The notes beneath the pieces were generated by a model. The model worked only from the letters and a program-made list of their open reading frames with translations, was not told where the DNA came from and did not search any database. 64,000 nt of DNA from Candidatus Nitronauta litoralis (GTDB taxonomy: Bacteria; Nitrospinota; Nitrospinia; Nitrospinales; Nitrospinaceae). Positions 27,383 to 37,367 of the stretch are shown here, in pieces. How positions within the stretch are numbered: position 1 is the stretch's first letter; each line of letters opens with the position of its first letter. The position numbers and the translations under genes are program-made. The DNA lies in the NCBI GenBank assembly GCA_015698285.1, contig CP048685.1:62001-126000 (forward strand), written 5' to 3'.

Positions 27383-30300
27383 TTATTTAAATGACAGAAT
27401 AGAACCCGCTTTTTTGAAAAAGGAAAGAATGCCGGAATCTTTTTTATCCTGACGGCGCTTGCGCGGTTTGGAAGCGGTTTTCTTTTCTTTTTTAGCCCGT
27501 TTTTTCTTCACCGCTTTTTTCTTCTCCCGGGAATCCGTTTCCTTAATATTTTCCACATTAAAATCATTCCAATGCCACACATTCTCCAGATGAGCCAGGT
27601 CACCGTCTTCTGGATTACCTTCCTTCACTTCCACAAGGGGAAAAGGCTCGCCAAATAAATCTCCAAGGTGCTCACCACCTGGAGAACCCGAATCTTTTAT
27701 CTTTCCTGCAGGTGAACCCTCAGCCGGATCCCAGTCGAAGCGGTTTGAGCCGCTGGCAAATTCCAAATCAATAATGTTATCGATCGTCCGTTCAATGGAC
27801 AAGGCATCGCGATCCTTTCCTGTATCGCCCAGCTCCTGACTGAGGGTGAGCCCGGAGGCGCGATCCTTGATAAAAAACCGCCCAATAATTATTTCGATAT
27901 TGTCAGTACCGGATAACATCCCATTATAGGATCCAAAAATATCACCATTACTTCCCTGAGTCAGGTTGGCAAGATGCAGTGAATCGGTTTCAAAAAATGC
28001 AATGTCTCCGTTGGTTGAGTTGGTGAGGTCCAGCGTATGAATGCGCGTTTCAATCGGGTTATCTTCTGTACCAAAACCATTAGTGGTGCGTGCAAACAAT
28101 CCTCCGTTTGCAGCGATGATGTCTTCACCACCAATATCACCGCCATCAATCACCGCCCCTCCGACTTCCAGATGAATTGCGTGAAGGGAACTACTGTCGC
28201 TTACCAGCTGCCCCAATGTCAGGTTACCAGCTGAGTTTAAGCGTAGCGTGCCCATCCCCGCATTCAGGAACGCTCCATCGTCAAACCCGATACCGCTAGA
28301 AGTGCTGCTCACAACCACTGGACCGTTGGCGTCGACACCACCAACAAACTGGATCGCCTGTGGAGTACTCAGGCTGAATGCCCCGCCTATATTGGAATCG
28401 CCAAGACGAACCGTCTGTCCGTTATTGAAGAGATTGGATATTGAAACATTACCGCCTGAACCAGTGAACAGGTTGAGCGAACCCCCGAAAAAGTTGCCCG
28501 AATCGTTAAGCACAATCCCCTGCCCTGCACCGAAGGCTCGTAGAGTGGTATTTATTGGTGACACAAGTGGCCCTTGCAAGTTGAGCCCTCTGCCCCACAC
28601 ATCAAACTCCTGAGTGATGTTGGCAGAGTTGATTGTCACATTCCCCAAAGTGGCATTACCGGTTGTAAACAAAGATAAAAAACCCGCACGCAAAAACGCC
28701 AATTCAGTAGTATCCAGGGTCATATCACCCACGGCAGTACCAACGCCCAGTGCCCCACCATCAGAAGTTCGCAGCCCAAAAACACCATCGCCCACGCTCA
28801 ATTGACCGTTTACCGCAATGTCATCTGCAGACAATATGATGTTGCGAAACTCCGACTGATTATCAAAGGTAGCCATTCCTCCGGAATGGATGTCCATTAA
28901 CAGAATTTCTTCGCTTTGGGCCCCGGTAACACCATCAACAAAAACAGCACCTCCTGTATCTGTTCCTATTTCAAGATCCCAGGCTACAATTTTATCCAAT
29001 TCATTTCCGTCTAATGTCAGTCCACAGGCACCCCCACAATTTGCATTGCCCAGACCTATGGTCCCACTCTGGGAATCGACAACGGTCATCTTACCGGCAC
29101 CAACATTCACCGCAGTTCCGTTCAGGGTCACATCGGCTGCTGTCAGGTTGAGGTCACCGTTGGTGTTGGTGATGACACCCGCGGTCTGGTTGAAGGTACC
29201 GGTCCCGTCTGCATCCACATCTGAATTGACCGTCAGGTTACCGTTTCCAGTTAAGTTTCCACTGACAGTCACCCCATTGTTGGTGCGAATCGTATCTCCA
29301 TTCATTTGACTGGTACCGGTTACCGTCAACTGATCCAGCGCGGTCGTGCTGCCGATGTTCCCACCAAAAATTGTGGTTCCTGCGCCTGAATTGACCTGAA
29401 CGTTCGCCCCACCATCAAGTGTGTTGTTAAAGGCAATGTTGCCACCGGTTGCGCTAAGCAACACGGGGCTGGCATCAGCGTTGGCGGTCACTGCGTTATT
29501 GAACGTCATCGAACCCGCTGTTGTGGCAATATCCACACCACCATCAATTGTGGTTGTCCCGTTTGCGATCAGGGATCCAAAGGAAGAATTCATTCCATTA
29601 AACGTCAACATTGTTCCATTTAATGTGGTACCGGCATTGTTGGTCACATTATTTACTGTGATCCCTCCTGTGCCGTTGCCGAACACAAAACCACCTGCCG
29701 TGATCTGGCCCAGTTCCGTGTTGTCCAGGCGCAACCCGCCAGTTGCGTCCCCAAGGCTCATGTCCTGATTCTGTGATGCGATGAGTGTGGTTGTGCCCCC
29801 TCCTGAATTAAGTGTTCCGGTCAGATTAAAATCCTGAGCCGTAATCGAAAGGGCGTTGCCGCCTGTTGAAAGAGAGCCTGACTGTTGCGTGAAAGTTCCA
29901 CCACCGGCATTCAGGTTGAAACCCGAAGCATTACTGGCGGTAACCATTCCATTAAATGTGATTCCGTTGTTGGTCAGAAGAGAAGCTCCGGAAAACGTGG
30001 TTGTGCCATTTACCGTCAAACTGTTCAACCTTGTAGTCGCACCGACCGAACCACCGAAAATCACATTCCCGGTTCCCGAGGTGAGAGTCAGATTCTGTCC
30101 GCCATCTACATTGCCATCCAATGTTAAGTCGCCTCCGCCACCACCAGTAGATAATTGGACAGACCCATTAGTTAAAGAAAGAGTATTGTTAAAACTCATA
30201 CCCATGTTATTCGTCGTAATGTTAACCCCGGCGATTGTGGTCGGGCCATTTACCGTCAATAAACCGAAAGAAGAACTGCCTCCATTAAATAAAACCGTCG

Positions 30301-33300
30301 ATCCATTGACTGTATTGTTCAGCGTGTTGTTGACGTTATCGACTGTTATCCTTCCGGTACCATTGCCAAAGACAAATCCTCCGGTGGTGGCAAAATTGCC
30401 AAGCTCTGGGTTACTGAGACGGAAGTCCCCCACTTCATTGGCATCACCCAGGCTCATCCCCTGATTCTGTGAAGCAATGATGGTCGTAATCCCTGCGCCA
30501 GAGTTGGTTCCGCCGGCCAGGTTAATATCCCGGGCGGTGATGGACAGGGCATTGCCGTTGGTGTTCAATGTTCCCGCCTGCTGATCGAAAGTACCGACAC
30601 CCGTATTGTCCGCATCCGCATTAAGATCGAGGCCGGAGTTTGCGGTGACGTTTCCATTGAAGGTGATGCCGTTGTTGGTTTCCAGTGTGGACCGGGCGAT
30701 GGTGGTCGTTCCGGTTGCAGACAGGCTGTTCAATGTAGTCGTGTCACCGACGGAACCATTGAGTGATATTGTCCCGGTCCCCGAGTTGAGCGCAAGGTCC
30801 TGCGCCCCGTCTATGGCACCAATCTGGATATTTCCCCCACCGATTCCGGTATTTATATTGACCGCACCGGTATCGAGCGTGACCCCGCTATTAAATGTCA
30901 CATCTCCATTGGCCGTGTTGATGCTTGCCCCGCTGATCGTACTGGCACCGGTAACGTTAAGCGATGTCAGTGCCGTGTTGAACCCGATATTGCCATCCAG
31001 GTTGATCCCGCCTCCCCCGGAGTTCAGTACCAGATCCTGACTGCCATCCACGGCATTGAGGTTGATTCCTCCAACCCCTGAACTGATCGTACTGTTTCCG
31101 CCCAGGGTCAGGTTATTGTTAAAAGAAACCGGTCCATTCTGTACGGTGACATCTCCGTTTATGGTTGAGTTGCCCGACACAATGACCGAGCTCAGAGATG
31201 TTGTGGAACCCACGTTCCCCTGGAACGTAGAGGTCCCCGTGCCGGTACTAACGGTCAGGCCCTGATCTCCCGGAGCGGCCCCTTCAATTGTTCCTGAAAA
31301 ATTCACATCGCCCCCACCAGCCCCGGTGTTGATGTTGACCGTATTGCCGAGTGTGACGTTGTTGTTGAAGGTCACGTTTCCGTTGGAGGTATTGAGGGCC
31401 GAACCATTCAATGTGGTGTTTCCTGTAACGGTAAGTGAGTACAAGGCAGTGGTATTGCCTACACTGCCGCCAAAGGTTGAGGTGCCTGCACCGGAATTGA
31501 CCTGTACATCAGCTCCGCCATTGAGCGAGTTATTGAAAAAGATATTGCCGCCGGTTGCTCCTAAAATAACGGGATTGGCATTGGCATCTACAGTCAAGGC
31601 ATTACTGAATGTCATGGAGCCCGCCGCAGTGGACAAATCAACGCCATCCTTGATATTGGCAATTCCATTAACCGTCAGGCTGTTGAATGATGAGTCCGCG
31701 CCCTCAAAAACAATCGTGTTGCCGGTCAGGGAAACTCCGTTTGCGATATTGGCAAGATGAGTGGTGTGATCCACTCCATTGGCGGTGAGAGTTCCAACGG
31801 TGGCATCCACACTCAAACTGCCTGCAGTGATTCGGCCCAGCTCCGTATCGTCCAGACGGAAACGACCGGGATTATTTGCAAGTGCCAGATCAACACCATT
31901 GGCATTGGTGGATCGGATCGTTGTTGAAGCACCACCACTGTCCAGGCTACCGTCAAGCATCATGTTTGATGCTGTGATGTCCAGTGCCTGCCCCATCGTG
32001 TTAATGGTTTTCCCTCCTGAAAGGAAAAAGCTTCCCGTACGATTACCATCGACATCGGCATTGATGGTGAAAGGGCCAGCCCCTGTAAAGTCCAGGTCAC
32101 TGTTTAGGGTGAGTCCATTATTTCCGTTGCCAGCTTCCAGCCGATTGGCATTGTTCTGAAAAATTATTTTGTTGGCACCGGCATTAATAAAATTGGCCGA
32201 ACCGGTCATGCCCACATTGTCATTAAATGTCAGGTCTCCTGCCGTCGTTATACTGTCATCCAATACAATCCCATTGGCGCCGTTCAACGTCAATGCACCG
32301 GCCCCTATGATCCCCCCTGTTGTTCCTTTTAAAGTCAGTGTTCCCGTAGCAGAGGACAGTGAAATCCCTGCAGCAAGATTTAAACTATCAGGAATATTAA
32401 GCGTTGAGGGATCATTTATATTATTTACATCCCCATCAAGGGATAAGCTCCCGCCAGCAGTCAAATCAGAATTAACCGTGACACCTTCAAGCGCTTCGAC
32501 GACAAGAGAACTGTTTAAAAAATTTGAAGCGTTGTTTCCAAAGTTTACTGAACCTGCAGGCAGCACCCCACCAAAACTTCCCTTTACTGGATTTACTGCT
32601 CTTAGAATAGTTGTTCCAGTTACCATTGGCCCCGAACTGACTCCGTTCACATCAATCCTTCCAGCCCTGCCTTCGAAATCTGTTGTACCGCCAATAATCA
32701 GATTCCCGGCTGTAATATTTGACAATTCCGTATTGTCGATCCGAAGACCTCCGGTCGCGGCTCCCAGACTTATAATGCCCTCATCCTTTCCAAAAATCGA
32801 AACCGTGCCAGTCCCAGCATTAATATGCCCGAGCATCATATCGCCCCCGGCCTTTAAAATAATATCTCCTCCCTGAGTACTGATTTCATCATTCACATCC
32901 TGAAATTCAATATTTCCATTTTTGGCAATTAAACTTACCCGGTTTCCGGCTGTTTGGCGGAAGCTTATTCTGTTATCCGTGGTCAGGTCTTCGATAAAAA
33001 TATTGTCTTCGGCAAGCAGATTGATATTAGTTGTCGCGGATTGACTCTCCAGCGCTAATTCAGAAACCGTGAAAGAAATTCCTCCACTGGCAGCGATATC
33101 CGGCAAACTCGTATCACCCGGTTCTCCCAGGATGCCACTTTTTATCGTAATGTTGTCCGGGTCTAAGAGTAACGTTCCCGTTTCACCATTGAGAGCGGTG
33201 GTGTCGACTTGACCGTCAAAAAACAGTGTTTCCTTACCGGAAACTTCAACGAAACCACCATCACCAGACAGAGCGCCGCCTCTGGCCCGCACTCGCCCGA

Positions 33301-34630
33301 GGAAATAATTGCGTCGATCTGCCCAGAAAATGGCGCGGCCGCCATTGCCCGTGTTCATCGCATCGGCCCAGATACTGGCATCAGACCCGACAAAGGTATC
33401 GGTCGCATTTTGCACGGTGCCATTGCCCTGATAATCACCACCGAATAGAAGGGTTCCACCGCCTGCATCACCAGAGATGTCGATAAAACCATAGCCATCA
33501 AGAAATACTCGATCCCCTAGCACGTGGATAACGCCGCCCGTCTCATCTTCACCGTAACCCGACGCATCGAGTGTTCCGGTAACATTGACCGTTCCGGTCT
33601 CACCACCCATCAAATAAATTTCGCCGTTTTTTTCTGCAATGGATTGAGCCTGAATCAGGCCCGACATGTTGATCGCATGGTCCACCAGATCACGTGCCGC
33701 GTTCACACCCAGTGTCACGCGTCCGCCATCTGCAAAAATTTCCCCGCTATTGGTGACAAGTGATGACAGGGGCTGACCGTTCGGCCCTAACACCTGTTCG
33801 GTCACTTCCGAATCCAGGCCCAGGTTGACCAGTTGGTCGCCATATAAATCAAGCGTGAATGTCTTACCTGAATGAAGCGAGACGCGCCCAAGTTGTGCGT
33901 TGATGATGCCGCTGTTTTCAACACCCGGTGCAACAAAAGCGGCGAGTCCACCCTGTTTTACTGTGATGGTTCCCCGATTCACAACCGAGCTGTTGAAAGG
34001 TGAGGCGATGTTGAAGTTGTACCGTCCCGCCATGAAATCCTGGTTACTGATATCACTGGTCGTCGCCACCAGTCCGTTGACATCCACCTGCGAACCCTGC
34101 CCGAACAGGATCCCATTAGGGTTCACCAGGAACAATTGACCATTGGAGGTGAGCTTGCCAAAAATTTCCGATGCATTGCCACCCGTGACACGACTCAGGT
34201 TGACTGAATCTGCCGAGGGCATGTCGAAATTCACATGCTCGCCCGATTGAATGTTGAAATGGATCCAGTCGATAATCGCGCGTTCAGATTGTTGATTGAT
34301 ATTGAGAGAGCCGGAGCCGCCGGATTGAATTGAAGCCGTTCCCCCCTGAACGGTTCCCCCGGATGGGAGCGCATGAACTTGAACAGGAAAAAACGTGACT
34401 GCAAAAGACAGCAGAGCAACCCAAAGATGCGCGCAGGAAGCCGGACACAATTTAAGATGACTCAGGAGCGAGGTCTTTTTTAGCCTTGGATTTGTTTTGG
34501 GAGATCTGCGGTTTCTCATCTTTTTCTTATCGGTCAAAAAGCCCGAAAATGCAGGTGCCATAAGGGATATCCTCAAATCAAGGTAGCGTGTGATCTGACC
34601 CGTTTTAAATTTTTTTGCGTTTTGTCCCAT
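27383..34630 (-). CDS. Two-partner secretion exoprotein (filamentous hemagglutinin-like, TpsA)
   Basis: A 2415-residue secreted protein. An extended signal region of about 90 residues ends in VQVHA. It is followed by the TPS domain that TpsB recognises: GGTVQGGTASIQSGGSGSLN, AIIDWIHFNIQSGEHVNF and the hallmark NPNGILFGQGSQVDVNGLVA. The body is long beta-helix repeats rich in Gly, Asn and Thr, with near-duplicate units (for example FGNGTGRITVDNVNN and FGNGTGGITVNNVTN some 220 residues apart). The last 45 residues are very basic (KKKAVKKKRAKKEKK and onward). No CDI-type toxin module is visible, so it is probably an adhesin. AAGAAGGA lies nine bases before the ATG. It starts 24 bases after the TpsB gene. 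Confidence 0.92.
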   Translation of the reverse strand: MGQNAKKFKTGQITRYLDLRISLMAPAFSGFLTDKKKMRNRRSPKTNPRLKKTSLLSHLKLCPASCAHLWVALLSFAVTFFPVQVHALPSGGTVQGGTASIQSGGSGSLNINQQSERAIIDWIHFNIQSGEHVNFDMPSADSVNLSRVTGGNASEIFGKLTSNGQLFLVNPNGILFGQGSQVDVNGLVATTSDISNQDFMAGRYNFNIASPFNSSVVNRGTITVKQGGLAAFVAPGVENSGIINAQLGRVSLHSGKTFTLDLYGDQLVNLGLDSEVTEQVLGPNGQPLSSLVTNSGEIFADGGRVTLGVNAARDLVDHAINMSGLIQAQSIAEKNGEIYLMGGETGTVNVTGTLDASGYGEDETGGVIHVLGDRVFLDGYGFIDISGDAGGGTLLFGGDYQGNGTVQNATDTFVGSDASIWADAMNTGNGGRAIFWADRRNYFLGRVRARGGALSGDGGFVEVSGKETLFFDGQVDTTALNGETGTLLLDPDNITIKSGILGEPGDTSLPDIAASGGISFTVSELALESQSATTNINLLAEDNIFIEDLTTDNRISFRQTAGNRVSLIAKNGNIEFQDVNDEISTQGGDIILKAGGDMMLGHINAGTGTVSIFGKDEGIISLGAATGGLRIDNTELSNITAGNLIIGGTTDFEGRAGRIDVNGVSSGPMVTGTTILRAVNPVKGSFGGVLPAGSVNFGNNASNFLNSSLVVEALEGVTVNSDLTAGGSLSLDGDVNNINDPSTLNIPDSLNLAAGISLSSATGTLTLKGTTGGIIGAGALTLNGANGIVLDDSITTAGDLTFNDNVGMTGSANFINAGANKIIFQNNANRLEAGNGNNGLTLNSDLDFTGAGPFTINADVDGNRTGSFFLSGGKTINTMGQALDITASNMMLDGSLDSGGASTTIRSTNANGVDLALANNPGRFRLDDTELGRITAGSLSVDATVGTLTANGVDHTTHLANIANGVSLTGNTIVFEGADSSFNSLTVNGIANIKDGVDLSTAAGSMTFSNALTVDANANPVILGATGGNIFFNNSLNGGADVQVNSGAGTSTFGGSVGNTTALYSLTVTGNTTLNGSALNTSNGNVTFNNNVTLGNTVNINTGAGGGDVNFSGTIEGAAPGDQGLTVSTGTGTSTFQGNVGSTTSLSSVIVSGNSTINGDVTVQNGPVSFNNNLTLGGNSTISSGVGGINLNAVDGSQDLVLNSGGGGINLDGNIGFNTALTSLNVTGASTISGASINTANGDVTFNSGVTLDTGAVNINTGIGGGNIQIGAIDGAQDLALNSGTGTISLNGSVGDTTTLNSLSATGTTTIARSTLETNNGITFNGNVTANSGLDLNADADNTGVGTFDQQAGTLNTNGNALSITARDINLAGGTNSGAGITTIIASQNQGMSLGDANEVGDFRLSNPELGNFATTGGFVFGNGTGRITVDNVNNTLNNTVNGSTVLFNGGSSSFGLLTVNGPTTIAGVNITTNNMGMSFNNTLSLTNGSVQLSTGGGGGDLTLDGNVDGGQNLTLTSGTGNVIFGGSVGATTRLNSLTVNGTTTFSGASLLTNNGITFNGMVTASNASGFNLNAGGGTFTQQSGSLSTGGNALSITAQDFNLTGTLNSGGGTTTLIASQNQDMSLGDATGGLRLDNTELGQITAGGFVFGNGTGGITVNNVTNNAGTTLNGTMLTFNGMNSSFGSLIANGTTTIDGGVDIATTAGSMTFNNAVTANADASPVLLSATGGNIAFNNTLDGGANVQVNSGAGTTIFGGNIGSTTALDQLTVTGTSQMNGDTIRTNNGVTVSGNLTGNGNLTVNSDVDADGTGTFNQTAGVITNTNGDLNLTAADVTLNGTAVNVGAGKMTVVDSQSGTIGLGNANCGGACGLTLDGNELDKIVAWDLEIGTDTGGAVFVDGVTGAQSEEILLMDIHSGGMATFDNQSEFRNIILSADDIAVNGQLSVGDGVFGLRTSDGGALGVGTAVGDMTLDTTELAFLRAGFLSLFTTGNATLGNVTINSANITQEFDVWGRGLNLQGPLVSPINTTLRAFGAGQGIVLNDSGNFFGGSLNLFTGSGGNVSISNLFNNGQTVRLGDSNIGGAFSLSTPQAIQFVGGVDANGPVVVSSTSSGIGFDDGAFLNAGMGTLRLNSAGNLTLGQLVSDSSSLHAIHLEVGGAVIDGGDIGGEDIIAANGGLFARTTNGFGTEDNPIETRIHTLDLTNSTNGDIAFFETDSLHLANLTQGSNGDIFGSYNGMLSGTDNIEIIIGRFFIKDRASGLTLSQELGDTGKDRDALSIERTIDNIIDLEFASGSNRFDWDPAEGSPAGKIKDSGSPGGEHLGDLFGEPFPLVEVKEGNPEDGDLAHLENVWHWNDFNVENIKETDSREKKKAVKKKRAKKEKKTASKPRKRRQDKKDSGILSFFKKAGSILSFK

Positions 34631-34654
34631 TTATCAATCCTTCTTGCACCGCTA

Positions 34655-36448
34655 TCAGTAACGCGCTGTCAGCCCAAAAAACAGGCGTGGGTCACGGTCA
34701 CCTTCTGAGGACACAATTTTGTCGATGGGAATGGCCAATTCCCCATAACCTGAAAGCCAGGGTGTGAACGTGGCACGCACCCCGGCCCCTGATGATTTCA
34801 GGTCTTCAAAGAAAACCATGCGATTGAACTCGTGCTTGTGAAATACCGCCCCGTAATCAAAAAAGAGATAAGGCTGCAGACTTTTTATCCATTTCTCATT
34901 GAAGGCGTGTGTGTACTGAACCTCTGCAATGAGAGACACACCCCCGTCTCCTGCAATTTCCGAGGAATCATAAGCTCTCAAGAAGCGAGGCCCTCCCGCT
35001 GTAAATTCCTGGGAAGCCAGCATGTCATCGAAACCCACCTGCCATGCAGTGGACAGCATTAAATTCCAACGCGGAGCCAATCTCTGGAAACGGGTCACCT
35101 CTCCCTCAAGGCGGGTGAAGTCTGTGCGACCGAATTGACGGGACAAAAATGCAGAACCGGTTTCACGAGCACCCAAGGCGTTCACCCCCTGAGTGATCCG
35201 GGCACTGATGATGTTGATGCCCTGCAACCGGTCAGCGAAATCAAATGTAAGTCCTGCTCGAAAATATCGGACACGATCCTCAGCAGTTGTGATCCCGACT
35301 AACTGGGTTTCAGAATTGATCATTCCAAATCCGAAGGATGCTGTGAGGTTACGCTCGCGCGTCCGCCAGATAGGATGGGACAACTGAAAACTGAAGGAGC
35401 TACTGTCGCCGTCCACCTGAAACACTTCGAGACCACCACCGGGTTGAGATGAAGCCAGGGACCCTGCGATGAACAGGCGTGTGCCTTCTATCGTGATGGG
35501 CAGATCGACAGAACCACTGAAGTAACGCAGCTCATCCGTCTGGGTTGTCAGGATTCCGTTGAGTTGCAGACGCTCATAAAGTTTGAGCATGCTGTTAACT
35601 GAAACACCTGCGTTGAATTGGATCGGCCCGTTAAATTGTGAACCCCGGTTATCGAAACCAACATGCGCATCGACCGGCTTGTGTTCCAATATGATGGTCA
35701 GTTGAGCCGTTCCGGGATTGGTATCGGAGGGTTTCAACACTGATCTGGCCCGCATACCGGGTTGATCATTGATGAGCAACAGGTTGCGTTCGAGAACTTT
35801 TGAGTTAAGGGGCCGCGATTGCAGGATGCGCTTTCGAAATAATTTGAGGACGCGAGTCGGCCCCTGGGGTTTTCCCTGAAAGGTCACTTTTTCAATATGT
35901 CCCTCAATGACCTTGAGACGCATTTCACCTTTGGCACCCACTTTTTGCGGTGGAACCAGAACCTGGCTCAGGATGTAGCCATCGTTTCGATATTTTGCAG
36001 TGAGCGCATCGGCAATATACTGGACCACACTCAGATTGACTGACCGATCAAGATAGCGTCGATAAACCTGACTCAATTCACCCCGCTTGTAGGCTGTGAC
36101 TCCCTCAAGTTTGATCCTGCGAAGAACGAACCGGACCTCAGGTTTCTTTTTCTTTTTTTGAAGGTTGGGTTTGCGGGGAACAGGAACCTGTTTCCTGGGC
36201 TGTGCTTTTGGGAGAGTGGGGCGTTCGAACCGTTTGTCAAAACGTTCAGGCTCCACCGTCCTCGGCAATATCTGGGAAAACGCAGCGCTTGGAATTAGTA
36301 TCAAAAATCCCAGAAGCAGAAATCCCGAAATCCAGCAAGATTTGGGAAAACGAGGCAATGGGTTTCTCAAGGAAAACAGCACGGGCGGGGAGACTCCGCA
36401 AACTTTGCGACGATTAATTTTGAATGGCATAAAGGAGGGGTCACGCAC
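34655..36448 (-). CDS. TpsB family outer-membrane transporter (ShlB/FhaC-like)
   Basis: About 597 residues. A signal peptide core (SGFLLLGFLILIPSAAFS) precedes a Pro/Lys-rich linker. Two POTRA-like domains come next: one around RRIKLEGVTAYKRGELSQVY, the other carrying EGHIEKVTFQGKPQG with the preceding NDGYILSQVLVPPQ. The C-terminal 380 residues are a 16-strand barrel, with FLRAYDSSEIAGDGG near the conserved motif that plugs into the pore (VRGY/F-type position) and a terminal strand ending RLFFGLTARY. It exports the TpsA encoded just downstream. The GTG at 36448 has GAGAGG close before it; an ATG six codons later (36430) is an alternative. Confidence 0.92.
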   Translation of the reverse strand: MRDPSFMPFKINRRKVCGVSPPVLFSLRNPLPRFPKSCWISGFLLLGFLILIPSAAFSQILPRTVEPERFDKRFERPTLPKAQPRKQVPVPRKPNLQKKKKKPEVRFVLRRIKLEGVTAYKRGELSQVYRRYLDRSVNLSVVQYIADALTAKYRNDGYILSQVLVPPQKVGAKGEMRLKVIEGHIEKVTFQGKPQGPTRVLKLFRKRILQSRPLNSKVLERNLLLINDQPGMRARSVLKPSDTNPGTAQLTIILEHKPVDAHVGFDNRGSQFNGPIQFNAGVSVNSMLKLYERLQLNGILTTQTDELRYFSGSVDLPITIEGTRLFIAGSLASSQPGGGLEVFQVDGDSSSFSFQLSHPIWRTRERNLTASFGFGMINSETQLVGITTAEDRVRYFRAGLTFDFADRLQGINIISARITQGVNALGARETGSAFLSRQFGRTDFTRLEGEVTRFQRLAPRWNLMLSTAWQVGFDDMLASQEFTAGGPRFLRAYDSSEIAGDGGVSLIAEVQYTHAFNEKWIKSLQPYLFFDYGAVFHKHEFNRMVFFEDLKSSGAGVRATFTPWLSGYGELAIPIDKIVSSEGDRDPRLFFGLTARY

Positions 36449-36641
36449 ACCTCTCGTCGGAATTCCTATCGACTTTTTCCTGATTCGGCTTGAACCCGAC
36501 CAGCGAAATGTCTCTAAACCATTCTTTTCATTAATTTAAAAGCAAAGTTGATGCCAAAGACGGGAGGGACGACAAACGAAAAATACCAATGATATCAATG
36601 GGTTAAAAGGCGGGACCTGAGTGACAAGGCCGAAACCAATC

Positions 36642-36678
36642 AATAAGGGCAAATTTTTCCATCAAGCCCTTATTTTTT
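36642..36678. terminator. Possible terminator hairpin between TPR and tpsB genes
   Basis: AATAAGGGC (36642-36650) pairs perfectly with GCCCTTATT (36666-36674) across a 15-nt loop. A T-run lies on the plus-strand 3' side. The minus-strand TPR gene ends 22 bases away, but in that direction the following bases are ATTGATTGG, a weak U-tract. It may separate the TPR and TPS transcripts. Confidence 0.4.
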
Positions 36679-36700
36679 ACCTGTTTAAGAAGAGTCCGGA

Positions 36701-37195
36701 TCAATCGCCGAGATCAAAGTCTTCTGGCTTAAAATCATATTTAGAAAAATAGCGACGCAAGTTACGGCGAGCTTCTGCAAGCCCTTTTACGTTACCGCGG
36801 GATTTTTCGAGCGACTCCGCTTTTTTCATGTGGATGATTGCATTGGCTCCATCACCGAGACGGTCATAGACTTCTCCAACCTCCATATGAGCAGGGGCAT
36901 CATTGGGGTGTGCCTTCAATTGGGATTCGATCTGGTCCAGTTGGGTTTGGAGTTCCTTTCGGGTTTTAGGAGTTGATTCGCGCAAACGCTGCAACTCGGC
37001 ATCCAGAAATTCCTGAAGTTTCTGAATGAAAACCCGGGTCATTTCCTGGCCAATTTCCCTGACCTGTTCTCCCATGGGCTCTGTTTCTGCACTTCCTTCC
37101 TGAGAGGGCACGTTTTCATGGGCCATTGCATGCAAGGGAAGCAATACAGGGATAGTCAACAAACCGGTAAAAAACAATATTGAAAAGCGAGGCAT
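36701..37195 (-). CDS. Small exported TPR-like protein
   Basis: About 164 residues from the ATG at 37195, which has AAAGGAA five bases upstream; a TTG 15 bases earlier is less likely. It has a signal peptide (MPRFSILFFTGLLTIPVLLP, cut near AMA). A charged helical middle (FIQKLQEFLDAELQRLRES, ELQTQLDQIESQLKAHP) looks coiled coil. One or two TPR-like units follow (APAHMEVGEVYDRLGDGAN, AIIHMKKAESLEKSRG). The tail is aromatic and acidic. The role is unknown. Confidence 0.7.
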   Translation of the reverse strand: MPRFSILFFTGLLTIPVLLPLHAMAHENVPSQEGSAETEPMGEQVREIGQEMTRVFIQKLQEFLDAELQRLRESTPKTRKELQTQLDQIESQLKAHPNDAPAHMEVGEVYDRLGDGANAIIHMKKAESLEKSRGNVKGLAEARRNLRRYFSKYDFKPEDFDLGD

Positions 37196-37313
37196 GGAAA
37201 TTCCTTTCAATAAAAATTAGATCCTCTTCTGAATCACCCTCCAGAACTATTGTCTCTTAATAAATCGTGTGTGAAAACCCCGGAATTTTCTTTGATAGAA
37301 AGGTGTTTCTGGC

Positions 37314-37343
37314 AAAAAAAAACCCGCGCCATAAAGGCGCGGG
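37314..37343 (-). terminator. Rho-independent terminator after kamA
   Basis: Read on the minus strand, CCCGCGCC pairs with GGCGCGGG (8 bp, all strong) around a 5-nt loop and is followed by nine U. It lies 24 bases after the kamA stop. Confidence 0.9.
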
Positions 37344-37367
37344 AGATAATTCAAAAATTCAACTTTT

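Noticed and set aside
28248-32876. Long Pro/Val/Ala-rich frames on the plus strand
   Set aside because: They lie opposite the TpsA gene and arise from its Gly/Asn/Thr codon bias; none has a ribosome binding site or a recognisable domain.
27383-34630. Possible contact-dependent inhibition (CdiA) toxin
   Set aside because: No VENN-type motif or C-terminal nuclease-like module is visible and no immunity gene follows; the end is a basic tail.
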